From positions 100,931-164,930 of the forward strand of contig JAANBB010000050.1 in NCBI GenBank assembly GCA_014621425.1: DNA of 64,000 nucleotides, read 5' to 3'. A program made the position numbers and the translations under genes. How positions within the stretch are numbered: position 1 is the first letter of the stretch; each line of letters begins with the position of its first letter. The notes below the pieces were generated by a model that did no database searches, was not told the DNA's origin, and worked only from the letters and a program-made list of their open reading frames with translations. The stretch comes from Cylindrodendrum hubeiense (Eukaryota > Ascomycota > Sordariomycetes > Hypocreales > Nectriaceae). Below, one piece after another: positions 58,558 through 64,000 of this stretch.

Positions 58558-60421
58558 TTACTCGTTCTCCGCAACGTCAATAATGGTCGACTTGAACTTC
58601 CTGGCGGGAACCTTGCGGTTGAAGAGGATATCGGCTTCACGGTAAGAGCGGTGCTTGAGCTCAGGAAGGAAGAAAAAGGCCATAAGCCAGCAGATGACGG
58701 CAGTACCTCCCCAGACGTAACCGCACTTGCCTGCAAGGTTCCATCCTGTTGGGTTGAGCAGCTGCGAGGCCAGGTAGATCATGGGAATCTCGGCAACGTA
58801 GTAGGCGGCACGACCAACAGCGGTGCTCAAAGCACGAAGACGGATCGAGGACGTCTCGGAAATAATGCTGTAGGAGATTGGTCCGAGGGTACCAGCAAAG
58901 ACGAATGAGATTACGATGCCAAGGACAGCCTGGGCGTAGTTGGTTGCCTCGCTCTGGTGAATAGAGGCGCAGATGCCGAGAAGAAATAGCAGGACGATGT
59001 TGGTGGTCGTGCCATAGAGATAGATGGTTCGACGATCAAAGTAGGCGGTAAGAGGCCAAGAGAGGCCGTTGGCAACGAATTGAAGACATGAGTTGATCAG
59101 ATTGAGCTGGAAAGCCTTGTCGGGCGAGATACCAGCTTCTAAACGGGGAGTCAGTTATCCATGTTCGAAGGTAGCTAGAGGGGAGCGACTCACGCTCGAA
59201 GAAGAAGGTTGCCTGGTTGGCAATCAGGTTACCAGCAAAATTCTGCGACGCATACATCAAGCAGGTGATAGTTGTTCGCCTCAAATCAGTACCCTTGAAG
59301 AGATCGAGAAGGGTAGGGTTGCCGCCCATCTTGGCTTCGATCTCAACGGTTCGCTCCATCATGGCGAGTGAGTTTTGAGCATGCTCTGCTGATTCCACAC
59401 CAAGGCGCTCGATGGAGCGAAGGGCCTCTGCTCTTCGTCCACGACGGATAAGCCACCAGGGAGATTCCGGGGCGAGGAAGATGAGGATCAAAAGCGGAGT
59501 CTAGACCAGTTAGCGCCTGTGGGGACAAGATCTAAAGGAGGAGCTTACAGGGAAGAGCCACTGCAGGGCAAGAGGCACTCGCCAAGCCCACTCATCGTCG
59601 CGCTTATTATAGCCATAGGTGGCGCCGGCGACAATGATGGAACCGATGGACCAACTCATTTGCAGAGTAGCCGTGCAAGCACCTCGAAGGGCGAGAGGGA
59701 CAATCTCACTGGCATAGGCGGGGGCATTGGCAATGAAGAATCCCCAAGGGACACCTTCCAACGCTTGCCCGACGACAAGAAGGGTGAGTGAATTGGCCTA
59801 AATGGGTTAGATCAGACGATACACTCAATAAGACCGGGCTACTTACAAAGAAGGAAATGAAAATGGTGGCATTCATGAGCATCAGCGCCACGATGGTCGT
59901 CCAGCGGTAGCCCAGACGGTTGGTGACGGGTCCGGCCAAAAACACACCGACAAAGGCACCGCATTGGCCGGATTGGAAGAGGGCACTCTGCCATTTGGTC
60001 GGGATGGTCCAACCGGAGCCCTCGACGTAGACGCCGTACTCCTCCTGGAACGCGGTAAGGGCGACAAAGTTGCCGTTCAGGAACATGTCGAACGACTCCA
60101 TGACCTGGGGGGCATCAGCTGTTGTTTTCCCCAAAAGCGGCGACGTTGTGCGGTTGGAGATCTGGGGAACTTGGGGTAACCCCAAATGACAATGCGGGGA
60201 AATGGACTACTCACAATGGTGAAGCACATAATGAAAGCCCAGAAACAAGCCCAGGGGTGTTGCTTGGCGGCGTCCCATACGCCCATCTCATGCTCGCGGT
60301 TCTCGCCGTCAAAGGCATCGTTCATGAGATCGGAGTTGGCCAAGACCTCGTCATGGAGAATGTCGGGCTGCTCCTGCTTGGCCAGCTCGTCCTTCTCGTT
60401 GACGATGATAGCTTCCGCCAT
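58558..60421 (-). CDS. MFS sugar transporter, alpha-glucoside/maltose-permease type
   Basis: Proton-coupled sugar uptake permease of the SP family. Five exons (60421-60215, 60104-59847, 59797-59549, 59500-59194, 59138-58558) join in phase to 533 residues. An acidic N-tail is followed by VMESFDMFLNGNFVALTAFQ (TM1) and GVFLAGPVTNRLGYRWTTIV, where the usual D/GRxG loop motif reads NRLGYR. Also present are FFIANAPAYASEIVPLALRG and the SPWWLIRRGRRAEALRSIER block (PESPWWL, a MAL-type hallmark). FFEQAGISPDKAFQLNL is formed exactly across the last intron; FEQAG is typical of fungal alpha-glucoside transporters. PELKHRSYREADILF closes TM12. CCCCGC/GCGGGG sequences, compatible with CreA sites, occur in the upstream 900 bp (for example near 61182), so glucose repression is plausible but unproven. 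Confidence 0.92.
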
Positions 60422-62819
60422 GGTTGGATTGCTTGCTATGTCGCCGTGTCAATGCCAAGGGTTGGAGAATACTGCCAAGGGATTGGAGAAGACTGCCAAG
60501 AGAATAGGCCAAGAAAAGATCAGAGCCAAGGAAACAAGGCGAGTCGGGATGTTATACTGCTACTCCAACTGCACATCTACAGCTCATGTTCCCCAATCCC
60601 CATCGCCGGATATGCGCAGCTCGGCTTCAATTGGTGCGCGTTATACGTGGATTAATTTACGTGCCACAGCGCCGTGTCCTTGTCTGTGTCCAGGGTCATG
60701 ATAGGGTCGCATACGTAAAGGGCCGCTGAACCTCCGAGCCGCTAGTCCTGGAAGCACCCGTCGTTTAGTTTCGTGGTGTCTCATACCGGACCGCCTCGGG
60801 TCGACATGGCCATTCTCGCAGCTATTCAACAGCTGTGTAAGTGACAGAAATTGGAGTCGGTGGGTATTTCACAGATGGAATTGTTGCTGTTCAGAAGATG
60901 GCTAAACCTCGTCTGCTGTCACCGTGCGGCCGCCCGTCTGGAGCCCAAAGCGTGAGAGCGTGCCCATTTCTCGAATGTCAGGCGAGTCCCCACTTCCAGC
61001 GGTATTCTGGTTTCGTCAATAACGACAGCAGATAAATCTCAGATGCAAGCTTCAGTCTTCATACCCCATGGGCCGAAGAAAGTAACGTAACCTCCCGCCC
61101 CAACCTCCGCGAAGGATCTTTCCCCAACTGGGGTGCATGGTAGCCCCAACGTGTCCGCGCGGAGAACGAGGGGATAACCAATGCGGGGTTACTTTGCGTC
61201 TTGGCTCGGCAAACACGGCACCGTTCCCTGTCGTCAACGGCTCCTCTGACTGGCTCGGTGGCCGCGTACAGAGTCCCCGGCTCGGGCTTGTGCAAGGAGC
61301 GAGGACTAATAAGCAACTGATGCTGCCCGGGGCCCCGGACCCCGCCAGCTTTATAGTTACTGGGGTAGTTGGGGGAGTTGGGGTCGTGTCGGAGAAGGCC
61401 CCAGAAGGCACTCAACCGAGCATGATGATCCCGTAGAACTATGTAGCCCGCACCCACTCTGACACTTCGTTTCGGAAACTCGGCACCATGCCCATGGCTC
61501 ATGCAGCCGGCGTCTAGTCGACTGGCTTGGTGGTGCGTTGTCATGCTTCTAGATTTCTGCTGTGGTGCCATCAAACGAAGCGGCTAGCAAGGTGTGCTTT
61601 GCCCATCGAGCAAGCAGACAATCCATCCGGTAGTGCCGGTATTCCCACCTGGCCGAGAGTGCCTGCTTGTGGCTGCAGGGCTTCGCCTTTGCCTTCATCG
61701 TGATTTGATCGGCTGTTACCTGACACATATCCACGCCGTGTCCCAGGAGGTGAGTTGCAGCGGGCACGGCCTATCCCCATGAGACCACTTTTTGGCCACA
61801 GCAAATGTGAATTGCTCATGACCAGGCAAGCGGCTCACAAACCTTATGCAGCTGCCTACGCCCGTCGACTCTCACTTCCCTGTCCTCCCCGAGTCAGTCA
61901 ATCTGTACCGGGGGAGGAAAGCCGTTACTGGTGATGCCGAGGCATTCCTTAGCCGTTATTCTACCGCATAACGATAAGGATGTGTGAAATGATTGATCCA
62001 GGGTGGTGCGGCAGCCTAGCGGTGCACATCACCGGTCGATCTTCCCCGAGCCGCGGGCCGATTGGGCCTAGTAGTACAGTTCCCGGCAAAATCCTTGGCG
62101 ACTTGAGCGATGACCCGACTTGATTCTAAAACCCTCATGCAGTCTTGCTAGATAATGTTACTCTGCACGTGGCAACCCGACGGAGCGGAACTGTCACACT
62201 GTTGACGAGGTTCGAACGGCTCACATGTAGGGACAGTACCGACCTGAGTGGGCGTATCTGCAAGGTGAGATTTGCCCCTGTTCAATTGTGACCTGCACGG
62301 ATGTATAAAATACTCACACGGTTGACTCTCGACTACTTTTGCAGACATGGGTGGCCTGGAATGTTGGTAGTCCCGTGGTCTGGAGTGTTGATCGTCCCGT
62401 GGCCTGGAGTGTTGCTCGCCGCGTCTCGACAAGATGAATCCTTGGCCGAGCTTTCAGGTTTGGGCGCAAATTCCCGTCGAGGTGCGTTTGTTTTCTTGCG
62501 CTGCAACGACTTACGCCGCCGGTGCCGAGATTGATGTCGCATTATGATACAGGGCCAACTGATCAGGCTAAAACTGAAGCGCACTCTCCATTGCGAGGCG
62601 CTGATACGGGCGTATATAGATGCCTAAATGTGCCAATAGAAGTCCCGCCGGTCATGCCGCCAAATTTGCAGGGTGCGACCCAAGCTTCTGATTGCATCGA
62701 TGGAGACGAACTTCTGCGCAGCTTCATCATCCTGCTTTTCTCAGTTCCTCAGTAACATGTGGGTTTACAACCCCGAAAGCTCCGGCAGATCCGGTCCTCA
62801 CCTACATGGTGCATGTTAC
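60422..62819. other. Large intergenic spacer, GC-rich
   Basis: This holds the sugar transporter promoter and then gene-free DNA, with the 24-bp repeat at 62353-62424. Open frames on both strands around 61050-61570 overlap one another and look like GC-rich chance frames. No RNA gene was seen. Confidence 0.4.
62353..62424. repeat. Tandem repeat, 24 bp unit, three copies
   Basis: Three exact-length units begin at 62353, 62377 and 62401, each close to GGCCTGGAGTGTTG followed by TCGTCCCGT-like sequence. The unit length is divisible by three, so it reads through as an eight-residue repeat (QHSRPRDD-like) on the minus strand. That frame has no other support as a gene. Confidence 0.85.
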
Positions 62820-63543
62820 ATTGTGGATAAATCTCACATCATGCCTTGGCACTTGATGCTACAGTCCGCGTTAATCGAATGCCCAGATGCTGGTCTTGGA
62901 GATCCAGCCTACAGTGTCCGCGACACCCTTGAGCAATTCGACGTCGCGCGGCGTTTTATCTCCGAGATTGAAGAGCTGCAATAGTGTCAGATTTCTGCTT
63001 GTGTGATATCGGCATTTAAACCGGGAATAATTGCCTATAATCTCTGTGTAGAGGCTCTACATCGAACAGGGCCATCCATTGCAGTGATCAGACAACTATT
63101 CGATCTTGGATCTTGGGGTGAGATACATTACGATTAAACATAACTGCGACAATGCATACGCGACGACAGCATCCATAGTCAGGACAACTATATGAGACGG
63201 CGGACTGTCACAGTTTGGCGCCGCTGTCCTTCGAGAAATAAACCGATTAGAAATGATCGTTGATATCGCACACACATCTCACCGAGCTATGCGACAAATA
63301 CTGGACATCACAACATCAGCTGTCATATTCAGCCACAGCATATGATACGCACTTGCAACTGACGACCGAAATGTCCCTGATGATGTTATCAAACGCCTGG
63401 TGCAAAACGGGGCAGACTATCCCAAGCTCATACAGGCCGTGATGAGACATGGTATGACGGATGAGCAGATCAAGAAGCTAGTTGGAAAAAGTTTGCCCAC
63501 GTATGAAGATCTGCAATTATCAGCAGCAATGCAACACTTCTAA
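62820..63543 (+). pseudogene. Peptidase M19 (membrane/renal dipeptidase-like) remnant
   Basis: Ordered but frame-shifted blocks of an M19 metallodipeptidase. ALIECPDAGLGDPAYSVRDT then LEQFDVARRFISEIEELQ (62868-62981) ends in TAG. Then comes ISAFKPGIIA and EALHRTGPSIAVIRQLFDLG (63005-63113). A 7-bp direct duplication (ATCTTGG twice, 63102-63115) shifts the frame into LGVRYITIKHNCDNAYATTA. LSQFGAAVLREINRLEMIVD and IAHTSHRAMRQILD precede VIFSHS with a TGA (about 63343). The tail NVPDDVIKRL joins directly to DYPKLIQAVMRHGMTDEQIK and KLVGKSLPTYEDL. About 70 residues of the usual domain, including metal-ligand histidines, are missing between these last two. The N-terminal metal site was not found either. 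It is clearly dead. Confidence 0.87.
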
Positions 63544-64000
63544 CATTTCTTCAGAGTGTAGCGTAACAATGAGATTCACAGCCCGATTGTTGAAGCTTAT
63601 TATTATGCTGGCTGAAGATAATTTGGAGGGACGACCATTTTTAAGGTGGAATAATCCTCTTCCAATTATGATACCGAATGACCCAACCCGGACTGTTGTA
63701 TCAGAGTATATATAGAAGAAGGCTCAATAGAAAGAAGAACTATTCACTGTCATACTATTAATTTGTTACTCCGAATATTTTGCTAGGTCTATTAACAAAG
63801 AAGTTCAATAGATAATTGTACGTATTATCAATCTAAGCTTTAGTATGACATGATGAACTAAATATTTACTTTAAATAAATCATTAAATCCTATTATTGTG
63901 TGTGAGACAGACACAAGAGACGGCCAGAGGCACAACGACACACCTACAGAACGGGTGTCGTGACTTGTGATGCCGGCACAATGGCGGTGCGTCCGCAATG
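63544..64000. other. Right edge, AT-rich then GC-richer
   Basis: 63690-63900 is very AT-rich. The last 100 bases return to moderate GC and contain short direct motifs (GACACAAGAGACGGCC, CACAACGACACACC). That switch could mark the boundary of an old element or the flank of a gene beyond the window. Nothing firm can be called. Confidence 0.35.

Noticed and set aside
61052..61574. Long GC-rich open frames on both strands upstream of the sugar transporter
   Set aside because: Frames on both strands are open because stops are rare in GC-rich DNA; the peptides are low in family signal and Arg/Pro/Ser-rich.
1..64000. tRNA, rRNA or telomeric repeat sequences
   Set aside because: I looked for tRNA-like B-box and TTCGAAT/GGTTCGA patterns and for TTAGGG runs and found none that hold up; a proper tRNAscan run would settle this.

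Overview
The window is nuclear DNA of a filamentous ascomycete. The pattern fits Eurotiomycetes (Aspergillus/Penicillium-like), but that placement is inference from gene content. Genes are short and carry many 45-90 nt GT-AG introns, often with CTAAC-like branch sites, and are separated by gene-poor spacers. There are no operons. The families are typical fungal accessory ones: MFS and APC permeases, Zn2Cys6 regulators, P450, FAD and FMN monooxygenases, a LaeA-like methyltransferase, PTH11/SAT4-type membrane proteins and secreted esterases. Exon coordinates in the entries were worked out by hand from splice signals and reading-frame phase.

Layout. 1-5.4 kb: tandem repeats, a GT25 glycosyltransferase and a monocarboxylate-type MFS permease. 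5.4-9.5 kb: gene-poor, holding a decayed piggyBac-type transposase. 9.5-24 kb: a tannase/feruloyl esterase, two paralogous rhodopsin-like membrane proteins each lying downstream of a broken CHAT-domain remnant, a broken GAL80-like gene behind an array of bZIP-type sites, and a divergent hydrolase/methyltransferase pair. 24-33 kb: a large protein with a protease-like domain lacking its catalytic histidine, an orphan 164-residue protein, and an FMN-dependent monooxygenase. 34.8-49.5 kb: the most cluster-like block: ACS-family MFS permease, broken SDR, FAD monooxygenase, NmrA-like protein, P450 and two Zn2Cys6 regulators. It has no PKS, NRPS or terpene synthase. The NmrA/P450 shared promoter carries a regular TCCGC/GCGGA array that is a candidate regulator site. 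50-60.4 kb: rhamnogalacturonan acetylesterase, APC permease, a DHA2 efflux pump broken by a stop codon, and an alpha-glucoside-type sugar transporter. 60.4-64 kb: gene-poor, with a peptidase M19 pseudogene.

How it fits together. The intact genes suggest use of plant material (tannase, rhamnogalacturonan acetylesterase, sugar/anion/monocarboxylate uptake) and oxidative handling of small, perhaps aromatic, molecules. Four recognisable genes (GAL80-like, SDR, DHA2 pump, M19 dipeptidase) are broken by small lesions, and there are two CHAT remnants and one transposase fossil. This looks like a decaying, accessory or subtelomere-like region. The candidates most worth pursuing as undescribed biology are the histidine-less protease-like protein with a duplicated helical module (24668-26693), the orphan at 29678-30284, and the oxidative cluster with its TCCGC array.
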